NCBI GenBank assembly: GCA_008933795.1
Contig: WBUJ01000007.1
Coordinates: forward strand, 1-59,009
DNA from: Candidatus Contendibacter sp.
GTDB taxonomy: Bacteria; Pseudomonadota; Gammaproteobacteria; Competibacterales; Competibacteraceae
DNA: 59,009 nt
Direction: 5' to 3'
Part shown: positions 1-12,341 of the stretch, one piece after another
Layout: every line of letters begins with the position of its first letter
Numbering within the stretch: the stretch's first letter is position 1
Notes under the pieces: model-generated
Told to the model about the DNA's origin: nothing
Databases searched by the model: none
The model's input: only the letters and a program-made list of their open reading frames with translations
Program-made: the position numbers and the translations under genes

Positions 1-92
1 CCCATCAGGCCCTGGACTATCAAACCCCAGCCGAGGTCTATGCCAACAGGGCCACAATCCTGTCACCAACAAGCGCAGAGACTCTACCTTAA
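1..92 (+). CDS. IS3-family transposase OrfB, C-terminal end (partial)
   Basis: In the frame starting at base 3 the translation is HQALDYQTPAEVYANRAT..., stopping at TAA 90-92. The pattern H-Q-x-L-x-Y-x-T-P-A-E-V-Y is the typical C-terminal signature of IS3-family DDE integrase-like OrfB proteins. Only about 29 residues lie in the window, so the catalytic DDE residues are not visible. The terminal repeat of the element follows within 40 bases of the stop, as expected. Confidence 0.7.
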   Translation, partial: HQALDYQTPAEVYANRATILSPTSAETLP

Positions 93-131
93 ATTCGACT
101 AAAAATTGTCTGGACAATGGGGTCCACTTCA
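1..131 (+). mobile_element. Right end of an IS3-family insertion sequence (cut by the window edge)
   Basis: The first 92 bases encode the last residues of an IS3-type OrfB transposase. They are followed by a terminal sequence that, on the other strand, begins TGAAGTGGACCCC. The outer TG/CA dinucleotide and the position just after the transposase stop are what IS3-family right ends look like. The element appears to end near base 131, where a phage-like reading frame begins. A second copy of the terminal 26 bp (23 of 26 identical) lies at 23332-23357. The left end is outside the window, so completeness cannot be judged. Confidence 0.7.
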
Positions 132-775
132 GTCCTTAACCCTACCAGCCAGAGGGCTGCAGATGAAATCGGCCCACCTGAAAGGCAGGGGTTTGAACCT
201 TGCATATTGAAATCAACAAAAAAAGCGGCGGGCATACGGTCAGGATTAAACTGATATTTTTGTCCCCAGGAAACAAAAATGGCTGGATCAATCTTGACAT
301 GGCTAGGCAAGACACCGCCCTTTTTGCTCCATTGATCGAAAATATCGTTAATGTCGTTGGCAATATCCAGGCTTTGCTGGTAATCCGCCGACTTGACGCC
401 TAGCTTGAGAGCCTCCTGCTCGGCCTGATGGACGGTGCTGCTTCGGATGAATGCGGGCATGGCTGGGTTATCCACTACCTCCCCCAGCCGCTGCCACCGG
501 TACAGCGGATCCTTGCCCTGGTTGTAGATCGCTTCCAGCGTCTCGCCGTCTTCCAGCACGCGCCGGCGCTTTTCCCAACTGCCGGCAATATCGCGCGCTT
601 CCTTGGGAGGGAGCTTGGCGAGAAAGGCGCGCTCGGCTTTGGGGTTGAAGCGGGGCTTGGCGTCGAAAATATCGATGTGGGGCGCGGTCAGGCAGTAGCA
701 GTGCGGGTGAAACGGCGGTTTAGGAGCGGCGGCCTTGGGGTAGACGCCCGCGCGGGTAGGCGGCCAACTCGACAC
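89..775 (-). pseudogene. Phage head-morphogenesis-like protein fragment, fused at its 3' end to IS sequence
   Basis: The open frame (GTG start at 775) gives 228 residues. Near the N-terminus AGVYPKAAAPKPPFHPHCYC resembles the C-terminal HPxCxC motif of SPP1 gp7/Mu F-type minor head proteins. The family's long N-terminal region is missing and another gene tail begins where it should be. The last 14 or so codons (89-131, on the minus strand) are the terminal repeat of the IS3-family element, so the natural C-terminus is also lost. The middle part (about residues 60-210) is not recognised. I read this as a prophage remnant cut on both sides; the family assignment rests mainly on the HPHCYC motif. 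Confidence 0.45.
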
Positions 776-926
776 GCTGGCAGCGCGCCTGACGGCTGAA
801 ACCCAGCGGCTGCCCTGGCTAAAGTTGCTGAACCGCTACCGTGCAACCCATGATCCCGCGGTGCGCGGAGAGATGGAACGAGTTCGGATCCGGTTCTTCT
901 TCGCCGCCGACCCGCCGCTCCGCTAG
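744..926 (+). pseudogene. 3' fragment of an unrecognised gene
   Basis: A frame open from 744 (after an in-frame TAG at 741) to TAG 924-926 reads like a genuine protein C-terminus (LTAETQRLPWLKLLNRYR... ending RFFFAADPPLR). There is no plausible start codon or ribosome site, and the upstream part runs into the phage-like fragment. Its stop overlaps the stop of the convergent coiled-coil gene in the shared sequence CTAG. It is probably the tail of a host gene cut by the prophage/IS insertion. Function unknown. Confidence 0.3.
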
Positions 927-1912
927 CCGCCGCGCCCGCCCTGCAAGCGCAGCAGGCGCTCCATCAATTGTTCGATTTCGGCTTCCAACGCGCCGCGCTC
1001 CTGTTCCGCCCGGAGATTGCGCGCCGCCAACTTTTCCTCCAGCGCTTGGCGGTCGTGTTGAGCCTGCTCCAGTTGTTGGCGCAAATCCGAATCGCCCGAA
1101 GCTGATGGGATGTCCAGGCTCGCTGTCGCCGCCTGCTCCCGCAGCGCCCGCCGCTCGGCCTGCAACCGTTCCAACTGTTCCTGCAAGTTTTGGCGCTCTT
1201 CGTCCCAGGCCGCCTGCCGCCGCTTCAACTCGGCGGCTGATTCCGCCCGCGCCTGTTCCACCATCAGCGCCCTGTCCGGCGCCAGGGCCGGGCCACTGCT
1301 GGAGCGCGCCTTCTGCAACGCCAGATTATCCTCCAGGGTATTCAACTGGATCTGCAACGCCAGACGTTCACGCTCCCACGCCTCCTGCTGCTGCTCCAAT
1401 CGCTGGCCCAGCGCCGACTTGTCCTGCTGCAGCGCCTGGTGCTGCCGTTCCATGTGCGCGGTTTGCAAACCCAGGCTCTGGCGTTCCCGATCCCATCGCG
1501 TGCTATCCTGAGCGTAGCGATCCTGTAACGCCACCTGTTCTTGTTCCAGCCGCGAGATCGCGCCCCGCAACCGGGTTGCTTCGCGCAGGTAGGTCTGCTG
1601 CTCCTGCTCGTGTTGCGCCTCCAAATCGGCGATCCGCTTTTCCAGTTCGGCGTGGCGCTCGCCCGCTTCGGCCAGTTGATCCTCAAGCCGTTTTTGTTGC
1701 TGCAGCGCCGCTTGGCGACCCTGGTAGGCCGTGGACTGCACATCGAGTAAATCTGCTTGCAGCCCATTGTTCCTGGACTGCATTTCCGCAAGTTCCGCTT
1801 GTGTCACCCCATGCTCGCGCCGTAACGCCTGATAGGGCAGACCATAGAACACGAGGAAGCCCACCACCGCGCCGGCGGCCAACCCGATGAATAACGACAG
1901 GATATCGATCAT
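923..1912 (-). CDS. N-terminally anchored coiled-coil protein, function unknown
   Basis: The 329-residue protein starts with one hydrophobic helix (about residues 3-25, IDILSLFIGLAAGAVVGFLV) and is then almost wholly alpha-helical, rich in Gln, Glu, Arg, Ala and Leu. Heptad-like repeats run from about residue 35 to the end, the pattern of a long coiled coil. I see no enzymatic motif. It is best read as an inner-membrane protein with a cytoplasmic coiled coil. It lies 66 bp downstream of the tail-anchored response regulator on the same strand, so the two may be co-transcribed and may work together (inference). YhcB-like (DUF1043) proteins share the general plan but are much shorter. Confidence 0.7.
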   Translation of the reverse strand: MIDILSLFIGLAAGAVVGFLVFYGLPYQALRREHGVTQAELAEMQSRNNGLQADLLDVQSTAYQGRQAALQQQKRLEDQLAEAGERHAELEKRIADLEAQHEQEQQTYLREATRLRGAISRLEQEQVALQDRYAQDSTRWDRERQSLGLQTAHMERQHQALQQDKSALGQRLEQQQEAWERERLALQIQLNTLEDNLALQKARSSSGPALAPDRALMVEQARAESAAELKRRQAAWDEERQNLQEQLERLQAERRALREQAATASLDIPSASGDSDLRQQLEQAQHDRQALEEKLAARNLRAEQERGALEAEIEQLMERLLRLQGGRGG

Positions 1913-1978
1913 CTTCTTAGATCCAATGGTATTTTTTAACCTTCGCTTCGACCCGGTACGCCGCCGTCCATCCGTCTC

Positions 1979-3067
1979 TCATCGCAACAAGTAGACCAGC
2001 AGTGCCGCTCCGCCCGCCGCCAGCAGACACGCCAGATAAATATGGCGCCGCAACTCCCGCTGGTTTTCCGCCAATAATTTCCGCGCCACTCGCGCCGCCG
2101 CTGCTGCCGGGGTTTCCTCAGCGCGGGCGGCGGCATGAGCCTCCGCGACCGCCTGCAAGGCAGCCTCCCGGGCCGTGGCAAGGGCAGTTTCGCGGGCGGC
2201 GTCGACCGCGGCTTCCTGGGCGGCGACACTCGCCTTCCGCATGGTCTCGGAAAATCGCGCGCTCAACTGCGGCGCCAATTGATCGGTGAACGCATGCAAT
2301 TGACCCTGGCAAACCCGCGTGGCGATCTCCTGGATGATCTGCTCGGCTTCCGCCCGCCCCTCGCGCTGGAAGGTCTTGAGTCGTTCTTCCATCAGCGGTG
2401 GCAACTGGGTTTGAAGCGCCGCCTCAACCGTTCCCTGGGCATCCGGCGGCGGCGACCAGTTCGCCAGCCGCTTCTCGACGACTTGGGCGGCGATTCGGTT
2501 GCTGACTTCTTCCTGGCTCAGTTCCAACTCCAGCCGCAGCTTGGCGACCACGTCGTTAACCAGTGGCAGCACCTGCGATTCGACCGCATCATAGAAAACC
2601 TGCTCGGACTTTTCGAGGATAAGCTTTTCGATCCATTCGGCCGTTATCCCCTCGCCGGCCGGCGCCGGCGCTGCGGGCGGATGAACGGCGGCATCAAGCA
2701 GCGTGTTCATTCGTTCGAGAAGCGCGCCAAGCGCCTCCGGCGTCGCGGGTTTGCTCAAGACATCCACCGCGCCTGCGGCGTGAGCCTCGTTTCGATACGC
2801 CGGTTCGTCCTTGGAGGTGTACATCGCCGCTGGAATGCCGGCGGTGGTCGGTTCGCTCCGAATCCGGCGCAACGCCGTCAGCCCGTCCATGCCGGGCATG
2901 GTGTGATCCATGAAGATCACGTCCGGTTTCCGGTCGCGCAGATAGGCCAGCGCTTCCTCGGCGGAATCCGCCGTGTCCACGGTCATGCCGAGATTTTGTA
3001 AAATCTTGCGCAGCATCAGCCGCGCGGATTTGGAGTCATCCACCACAAGAACATGTCGGATTGGCAT
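1979..3067 (-). CDS. Response regulator with helical region and C-terminal membrane anchor
   Basis: Residues 1-125 form a CheY-like receiver: acidic pair D10-D11, phospho-acceptor D54 in FMDHTMPGMDG, the Thr/Ser of MYTSK and the conserved Lys of LSKP. Residues 140-330 are helical, rich in Ala/Glu/Gln and probably coiled. The protein ends in a hydrophobic helix (HIYLACLLAAGGAALLVYLLR) at its extreme C-terminus. There is no DNA-binding or enzymatic output domain, so phosphorylation may act on membrane localisation or assembly (inference). A receiver tethered by a C-terminal tail anchor is unusual. No histidine kinase lies nearby. The coiled-coil membrane protein downstream is the likely partner. 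Confidence 0.8.
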   Translation of the reverse strand: MPIRHVLVVDDSKSARLMLRKILQNLGMTVDTADSAEEALAYLRDRKPDVIFMDHTMPGMDGLTALRRIRSEPTTAGIPAAMYTSKDEPAYRNEAHAAGAVDVLSKPATPEALGALLERMNTLLDAAVHPPAAPAPAGEGITAEWIEKLILEKSEQVFYDAVESQVLPLVNDVVAKLRLELELSQEEVSNRIAAQVVEKRLANWSPPPDAQGTVEAALQTQLPPLMEERLKTFQREGRAEAEQIIQEIATRVCQGQLHAFTDQLAPQLSARFSETMRKASVAAQEAAVDAARETALATAREAALQAVAEAHAAARAEETPAAAAARVARKLLAENQRELRRHIYLACLLAAGGAALLVYLLR

Positions 3068-3184
3068 AAACCCTCCTGGCTTTCCATATAAATTAACAGG
3101 ATTTCCGCTTTGGAAGAACGATGACCATGGTCAGCCTCTTTCGCGAGGACCACGAACGCAACGATTTGCAGTAGCAATAATCCA

Positions 3185-3745
3185 TCACCACGGCGCGATA
3201 AAAGCGAATAGCAACAGTGGAAGTATAATACGAGAAACACCTTCAACAACAAAGAGACGATCCAGCCAGTTTAGCGCCGGCAAAACAAAAGTATGGGCGG
3301 TGTAAATCGGCAGCCAAGCCCGACCGAACAAGGCAACGGGACAGGTCAACTTCTTCTCCAGCAACGCCATTCCGGCGAAGAACCGTCAGCGGCTGGAGTC
3401 GAAATCGCCGGCCAGCCCCAAATTGACATAGTCCGGCACGCGGATAATCAGCGCGCACAGCACCCGCAGGCGGGCGCGGGCATGGACCGCCTCCAGCAAC
3501 ACCCGGACGCGGTCTGGCCCAAGGAAGCGATCAAAATAGACGAACCCAACCGTGACGCCGAACACCACGATGAACGTGGTGTTCGCAAATCGGCCCAGGA
3601 ACAGGATCGGTTCCGCCAGCGGTTGCAACGCCGGCAGCCGTTGGAACGCGCTGGGTCCAAAGCGCCCGATCATCATCGAGAAAATCGCGAGGGTGCGCGT
3701 CTCGCCAATCGCGGTGGACCGCGACGTTAGCACGGATCTGGACAT
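3185..3745 (-). pseudogene. Integral membrane protein gene with an in-frame stop
   Basis: One frame runs from ATG 3745 to the TGA ending at 3185 but is broken by TGA at 3386-3388. Both halves are hydrophobic and read as one protein: an N-terminal half with LFLGRFANTTFIVVFGVTVG, then after the stop an in-frame half with WLPIYTAHTFVLPALNW and a final membrane helix. Length without the stop is about 186 residues. The pattern loosely resembles acyltransferase-3/OpgC-type polytopic proteins, but no defining motif is clear. Either a decayed gene or, less likely, two small proteins. The next upstream gene is also decayed. Confidence 0.4.
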
Positions 3746-3948
3746 AAACCGCTGTTTCCTGGCAGGGGGCGACCGAACCGAACGGATAACCCGAATCATA
3801 GCAAGCCTTACCTACAAAGGACGAAAACCGTGAAGCGCATGGGCATGCAAGGCGTGCGGACACGAGGAACAAACTACGCCAAGCCCGGCGCTGGCGTTAT
3901 TCCCGCTCGGGCTCGTTGGGAAGTTGGCTGCCGTTTTCTTGCCGCCGG

Positions 3949-4373
3949 CTATGCCGTGCCGCAGAAACGAGTCTGGCCGGTGCTGCGGGCCGTGCTGGAC
4001 CTTAACTTAGAGACTATCGAAAAAATTCTCATTGATTTTTCTGAAAAATTTTCTGTGGAGCTGACCTTCAGCCGGCGGGATCGGCCAAAAACCGGCTGGA
4101 AGCCAGATCTACGGCCATATAGATCAAAGACTTGGTTTTTGTACAGTCTATAGGGGACGACCACCGAGGCCAGCATGGCGAACGTCAGGTTCTGGGCGTC
4201 GTTGTAGCCCGAGGCCCGATATTCGGAATAGGCGATCACTCCGGCGAAGCCGAACACCACTGCCGGAAACAGCAGCGAGGGCAGGTTATGACGTTGAAAA
4301 AGGCGAACCGCAACGAGCGGACGACCGCGAGGTCGGCGGCCAGTAACCCGGGGATCAGGGCCAGTATCGCCAT
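3949..4373 (-). pseudogene. Frameshifted membrane-protein remnant
   Basis: From ATG 4373 the frame reads MAILALIPGLLAADLAVVRS then loses sense after about 27 codons. A neighbouring frame continues with HNLPSLLFPAVVFGFAGVIA and NLTFAMLASVVVPYRLY, again hydrophobic. A single-base change near 4290 would join the two into a two- to three-helix membrane protein. After about 4100 the translation no longer looks protein-like. It starts 18 bp after the Smr-domain gene, so it was probably once in the same operon. I do not recognise the family. Confidence 0.35.
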
Positions 4374-4391
4374 GCGCTCTACCCCAGCACG

Positions 4392-4934
4392 CTACATTCG
4401 CCGCAACAACACATAAATCGCCCCGGTTCCGCCGTCCACGGGTCGGGCCGAACAGAACGCCAGTACCTCGTCGCGCTGGCGCAGCCAATGGTTAATCTTT
4501 TGCTTCAACACCGGCCCCCGGTGGCGGGAACCTTTTCCTTTACCGTGAACGATCCGGACACAGCTCAGGCTATCGCGGCGGGCGCGGCGCAGGAACTCCG
4601 CCAGCGCCTCGCGGGCCATCGCTACCGTCATCCCGTGCAAATCCAGCGCCGCCCCAACCTGGAACTGGCCGCGCCGCAGCTTGCGCAGCACCGCCTGCTG
4701 CACCCCTTCCCGGCGGTAGTACAATTCCTCGCCGGTATCCAGTTCCGCCGGCTCAAAGTAGTTCGACATCATGTCGGCCAACGCCTGTCGCTCGTCGGCC
4801 TCGGTGAAGCGGGGAATCGGCGCGGGATGGAAACGAACCGGTTCGATGCGGTCGCAATGTAGCGGCTCGACCGGGCCAACGGCCTGACGAAACAGAGCCC
4901 GGTCTTGCGGGTCAAGGACGAACGGCTTGGTCAT
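4392..4934 (-). CDS. Smr-domain protein (SmrA/SmrB-like nuclease)
   Basis: The protein has 180 residues. An N-terminal extension (1-90) precedes a C-terminal Smr domain with the diagnostic motifs DLHGMT (about residue 96), HGKGKGS (about 127) and GGTGAIYVLL near the end. Smr domains bind or nick nucleic acids; the enterobacterial SmrB cleaves mRNA at collided ribosomes. The length and the position of the domain at the C-terminus match stand-alone SmrA/SmrB proteins rather than MutS2. It is divergent from surE across a 126-bp gap that should hold both promoters. Which Smr subgroup it belongs to is not clear. Confidence 0.85.
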   Translation of the reverse strand: MTKPFVLDPQDRALFRQAVGPVEPLHCDRIEPVRFHPAPIPRFTEADERQALADMMSNYFEPAELDTGEELYYRREGVQQAVLRKLRRGQFQVGAALDLHGMTVAMAREALAEFLRRARRDSLSCVRIVHGKGKGSRHRGPVLKQKINHWLRQRDEVLAFCSARPVDGGTGAIYVLLRRM

Positions 4935-5060
4935 GGGCGCCTCGGCGGGAATGCGGCAGGCGTCCGGCCAGGACGGTGAAGGAGACTGTCATTTTAACGT
5001 CAGCGCCGCCGAATACCATACCGATCACCCTGTCGGCCGCGCGGTGAGGAGAGCCAAATC

Positions 5061-5825
5061 ATGCACATTCTGGTCAGCAACGACGATGGTTATCAGGCGC
5101 CCGGCCTGCTGCGGCTGGTCGCCGCCCTGAGTGAACTGGCGGAGATCACGGTGGTGGCCCCCGACCGCGACCGCAGCGGCGCCAGCAACTCGCTGAGCCT
5201 CAAGAATCCGCTGTATGTCACCCAGCACGACAACGGTTTCTACAGCGTCGAGGGTACCCCCACCGACTGCGTCCATGTCGCCATCACCGGTCTGCTGGAC
5301 CAGGAACCGGACATGGTGGTGTCGGGCATCAACAGCGGCGCCAACCTGGGTGATGACGTGATCTATTCCGGTACGGTGGCGGCGGCGATGGAAGGCCGCT
5401 TCCTCGGTCTGCCCGCCATCGCGATATCCCAGAACGCGCTTTGCCCCGCGCATTTCAACACTGCCGCCCGCGTCGCTGTCTGGCTGGTGCGGCGGTTGCG
5501 CGAACGGCCGCTGCCGCCGGATACCATCCTCAACGTCAACGTCCCCGACCTGCCCTGGGAACGACTCGCCGGGTTCCAGGCCACCCGCCTCGGTCACCGT
5601 CACAAGTCCGAACCTGTCATCAAGAGCATCGACCCGCGCGGCCGAACGATCTACTGGGTGGGACCGTCCGGTCCCGAACAGGACGCCGGTCCCGGCACCG
5701 ATTTCCATGCCGTGCATGCCGGTCGGGTGTCGATCACGCCGTTGCAGGTGGACTTGACCCGCCATGGCGCGCTCGGTTCCCTGAGGGAATGGTTGAGCGC
5801 CGGGCAACCTTGGCAATCCAATTAG
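5061..5825 (+). CDS. surE: 5'/3'-nucleotidase SurE
   Basis: The 254-residue protein is full length for SurE. It begins [16 protein letters not shown], containing the metal-binding Asp pair of the family (NDDGY), followed by [16 protein letters not shown] and [20 protein letters not shown], both SurE signatures. SurE hydrolyses nucleoside monophosphates and other phosphate esters and is linked to stationary-phase survival. In many gammaproteobacteria the order is surE-pcm-nlpD-rpoS. Here rpoS follows after 263 bp with neither pcm nor nlpD. A GGAG-like site lies a few bases before ATG 5061. Confidence 0.95.
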   Translation: MHILVSNDDGYQAPGLLRLVAALSELAEITVVAPDRDRSGASNSLSLKNPLYVTQHDNGFYSVEGTPTDCVHVAITGLLDQEPDMVVSGINSGANLGDDVIYSGTVAAAMEGRFLGLPAIAISQNALCPAHFNTAARVAVWLVRRLRERPLPPDTILNVNVPDLPWERLAGFQATRLGHRHKSEPVIKSIDPRGRTIYWVGPSGPEQDAGPGTDFHAVHAGRVSITPLQVDLTRHGALGSLREWLSAGQPWQSN

Positions 5826-6088
5826 AGCGGTTTTCTGTTGTACCGAATAGGCATTCTGTCAGTAGACGAAGGGGGCAGAAAAAGTTTATCATCATCAAAT
5901 GCTTGGAATACGCACCAAGGATAAGGCGATCCCGCGGTTCCAGCGTCGGCGCAAGCAGTAGGGCGAGCCCACTGCCAGTCCTCTCAAAACGAACGCCGAT
6001 TTCCGACCCAGAAATATAAAGACGCGGCCGAAATTGGCCCAAGCGTCAACAAGAGCACCTACCAAGCGAAGCCATGAGGAGGTCATCA

Positions 6089-7102
6089 ATGTCCCGACGG
6101 ATTGCCGTCTGTCTGGAAATGGTGGTATGTGAAGACGAACTGCGCATGGACGACCCTCTGCTGGATGACGACAAGCAAGAGGATACCGAGGACGAAGCGG
6201 TCGCGGAGGAAACACTGGAGCCGGGAGAACCCCCGTGGTCGGCGCCGATAGCGACCGGTCGGGAGTTCACCCTGGAGGAACTGGACGCCACCCGCATGTA
6301 CCTGAGCGAAATTGGCTTTTCTCCACTGCTGAGCGCCCAGGAAGAAGTCTACTACGCGCGGCGAACCCTCCAGGGCGATGCCGATGCTCGCAACCGCATG
6401 GTCGAAAGCAATCTTCGCCTGGTGGTGAAGATCGCCCGCCGCTACATGAACCGGGGCCTGAGCCTGCTCGATCTGATCGAGGAAGGCAATCTGGGACTGA
6501 TTCACGCGGTCGAGAAATTCGACCCGGAGCGCGGCTTCCGGTTTTCGACCTACGCGACCTGGTGGATTCGCCAGACCATCGAGCGGGCGCTGATGAACCA
6601 GACCCGCATCATCCGGCTGCCGATCCATATCATCAAGGAAATCAACGGCTACCTGCGAACCGCCCGGCAACTGGCGCAGACGCTGGACCACGAGCCTACC
6701 GCCGAGGACATCGCCCAGGCGATGGGTAAGTCGACGACCGAAGTGAAGCGGATGCTGCAACTCAACGAGCGGGTGGCCTCGGTGGATACCCCAATCGGCA
6801 AGGACGAAGACCGGTCGCTTCTCGACGCCATTCCCGACGACAACAACCCCGATCCATCGCAATGGTTGCAGGATGCTGACCTCAACGAAAAACTGGATCT
6901 GTGGCTCGGTCAGTTGCACGACAAGCAGCGCATCGTGGTGGAGCGGCGGTTTGGCCTGGGGGGTCAGGACAAGGCGACCCTGGAACAGGTCGGCAACGAA
7001 ATCGGCGTGACCCGCGAGCGGGTGCGCCAGATTCAGATCGATGCGCTGCGCCGGCTACGCAAGATTCTGGAAAACGAAGGTTTTTCCCAGGATTTTCTGT
7101 AG
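6089..7102 (+). CDS. rpoS: RNA polymerase sigma factor RpoS
   Basis: A primary-sigma-like factor without region 1.1: a short acidic N-terminus, region 1.2 ([13 protein letters not shown]), region 2 ([37 protein letters not shown]), region 3 and region 4 with [17 protein letters not shown]. Length and order match RpoS, and the surE neighbour supports the assignment. An ATG at 6074 is in frame, but AGGAGG at 6077-6082 sits six bases before ATG 6089, so 6089 is the more likely start (337 residues). The acidic stretch [16 protein letters not shown] follows the start. The 263-bp leader may carry control elements; I see no certain promoter. Confidence 0.95.
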   Translation: MSRRIAVCLEMVVCEDELRMDDPLLDDDKQEDTEDEAVAEETLEPGEPPWSAPIATGREFTLEELDATRMYLSEIGFSPLLSAQEEVYYARRTLQGDADARNRMVESNLRLVVKIARRYMNRGLSLLDLIEEGNLGLIHAVEKFDPERGFRFSTYATWWIRQTIERALMNQTRIIRLPIHIIKEINGYLRTARQLAQTLDHEPTAEDIAQAMGKSTTEVKRMLQLNERVASVDTPIGKDEDRSLLDAIPDDNNPDPSQWLQDADLNEKLDLWLGQLHDKQRIVVERRFGLGGQDKATLEQVGNEIGVTRERVRQIQIDALRRLRKILENEGFSQDFL

Positions 7103-7119
7103 CGGTCCGATCGAACTCA

Positions 7120-7149
7120 CCCCACTCCCACCAGAAGGTGGGAGTGGGG
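7120..7149. terminator. Perfect 13-bp hairpin between convergent rpoS and gyrB
   Basis: CCCCACTCCCACC, a loop AGAA, then the exact complement GGTGGGAGTGGGG. It lies 18 bp after the rpoS stop and 114 bp from the gyrB stop, where a bidirectional terminator is expected. No T-tract follows on either side, so it may act only partly or with other factors. Its CACCCCACTCCC core also resembles the intergenic hairpins at 52945, 54636 and 56853. Confidence 0.5.
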
Positions 7150-7262
7150 CCGCTTCATCGACAGTCCCGCCTGCGAACTTTTTCCCCCGACGCCCCGCAC
7201 TTGGTCAACATCCGCCTTTTTGACGCCGATCCAGAAATGGGCGATTAAAACAGGAAATCGGG

Positions 7263-10800
<3,538 letters not shown>

Positions 10801-10885
10801 TCAGGACGCGACGCCCGCGACCAGGCCAGCGCGATCGCAACGACTCACCCAAGCTGTCCCCTGTCCCTAGACGCCCGCCTCCTGA

Positions 10886-11986
10886 TCAAAGCCGCATCGG
10901 CATGATGACGTGCTTGCCGCCGCCGCCCTCGGCCTCCTCGATCAGGCAACTGCTGCCGGCGTCGGAGAAGGACAGCTTGGCCAGCTCGCCGCTCAGCGCA
11001 CCCAGCGCGTCGAGCAGGTAGCCGCCGTTGAAGCCGATTTCCAGCGGGCCGCCGCTGTAGTTGATCTCGACCTCCTCCTCGGCCTCTTCCTGGTCGGGAT
11101 TCTGGGCCTGGGTCCGCAGAATCCAGTCCTCCAGTTGCAGGCGAATGCCCTGGGTCTTGTCGCTGAGCACCAAGCTGGTGCGCGTCAGGGCGTTGCGCAA
11201 CGCCACCCGGTCGGCGATCACCACCCGGCTGCCCTCGCGAGGAATAACGCGCTGGTAGTCGGGAAACTTGCCGTCGATCAGTTTGGAGGTGAAACGGATG
11301 TCGCCCATCGTGACCCGGATGTGGTTGGCGCCCAGCCCGAGCAGGGCTTCGGCATCGCTGTCGGCCAGCAGCCGCAGCAGTTCCATCACCCCCTTGCGCG
11401 GCACGATCACTTGGCGGGTCTCCGCCGTGTCGACCTCGGTTTGCAGTTCCTGGAACGCCAAGCGGTGACCGTCGGTGGCGACCAGCCGCAGCGCCCCGGG
11501 ACCGACTTCCAGCAGCAGACCGTTGAGGTAGTAACGCACGTCCTGCTGGGCCATGGCGAAGTGCGTTCGTTCGATCAGGCTGCGCAGGGCGCCCTGAGGC
11601 AGGCGGATATCGCCAGCGAAGGGTAAATCCTCCAAGGTGGGAAAATCGCCAGCGGGCAACATGGCCAGGGTGAAGCGGCTGCGGCCGCAACGCACCGTCG
11701 CCTTGTCGCCGTCGACGCTCAAGGTCACGACGCCGTCCTCGGGCAGGGCGCGCAGGATATCGTGCAGCTTGCGGGCGGGCAGGGTGATCTCGCCCGGGGC
11801 ATCGGCGGGTAGTCCGACCCGCGTGGACAATTCCACCTCCAGATCGGTGGCGGTCAGGGTCAATTCACGCTCCCCCGCCGCCAGCAATACATTGGCCAGG
11901 ATCGGCAGGGTCTGCCGCCGCTCGACCGCGCCGATGACATGCTGAAGGGGTTTGAGCAGTTGCTCGCGCTTGGCTTCCAGTTTCAT
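10886..11986 (-). CDS. dnaN: DNA polymerase III beta subunit (sliding clamp)
   Basis: From ATG 11986 (MKLEAKREQLLKPLQHVIGA) the product is 366 residues, the normal size of the beta clamp, ending in the conserved MPMRL. Internal family motifs include PILANVLL, ATDLEVEL, LPARKLHDI and ATDGHRLA. The frame stays open 20 codons further upstream, but GGAG six bases before 11986 and the family's usual N-terminus decide the start. The dimeric ring holds polymerase III on DNA. It is the first gene on the dnaN side of the origin. Confidence 0.97.
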   Translation of the reverse strand: MKLEAKREQLLKPLQHVIGAVERRQTLPILANVLLAAGERELTLTATDLEVELSTRVGLPADAPGEITLPARKLHDILRALPEDGVVTLSVDGDKATVRCGRSRFTLAMLPAGDFPTLEDLPFAGDIRLPQGALRSLIERTHFAMAQQDVRYYLNGLLLEVGPGALRLVATDGHRLAFQELQTEVDTAETRQVIVPRKGVMELLRLLADSDAEALLGLGANHIRVTMGDIRFTSKLIDGKFPDYQRVIPREGSRVVIADRVALRNALTRTSLVLSDKTQGIRLQLEDWILRTQAQNPDQEEAEEEVEINYSGGPLEIGFNGGYLLDALGALSGELAKLSFSDAGSSCLIEEAEGGGGKHVIMPMRL

Positions 11987-12153
11987 GGGGTCTCCGATGC
12001 ATCGTGGTCCTTGGCCTTGGTTCGGGATATTTCCCAGTAAAGTCAAGGGTCATTAAAAATTATCTCTGCTGGCGTCCCTCGGTTTTCGCGGTTCCCCAAT
12101 AATAAACTTCTTTTAATATATAAAAGATTATTATTATTAGGGAGGCCATTTTC

Positions 12154-12341
12154 TGTGGATAACTTTTTTTTATTTTTAATAGTCAAATGCTTATAAGCAT
12201 TTTGCCTGTGGATAACCCTGTGGATAAAATGTGGATAAGTCGGTTTTCCTGTGGATAACTTTTTTGCCTGTGGGTAACTTATCCACAGGCTTAGCCGACT
12301 TATCCACAGAAATGGTCGACTTATCCACAAAGTTATCCACA
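12154..12341. repeat. Main DnaA-box array: five forward boxes facing four reverse boxes
   Basis: Forward TGTGGATAA at 12154, 12207, 12219, 12230 and 12250, then reverse TTATCCACA at 12279, 12300, 12321 and 12333. The two sets meet near 12265, with an imperfect forward copy at 12269. Starts of 12207, 12219, 12230 are 11-12 bp apart, about one helical turn. Starts of 12279, 12300, 12321 are exactly 21 bp apart, two turns, which suits a DnaA filament. A perfect 18-bp palindrome AAATGCTTATAAGCATTT (12185-12202) lies between the first and second boxes. Confidence 0.85.

Noticed and set aside
841-1890. 349-residue plus frame, rich in Pro and Ala
   Set aside because: It lies wholly opposite the coiled-coil gene, has low-complexity composition and no ribosome site; it is an antisense shadow of a GC-rich gene.
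3830-4153. 107-residue plus frame with AAAGGA upstream of a GTG
   Set aside because: The translation has no recognisable fold and overlaps decayed sequence on the other strand; a chance frame is more likely.
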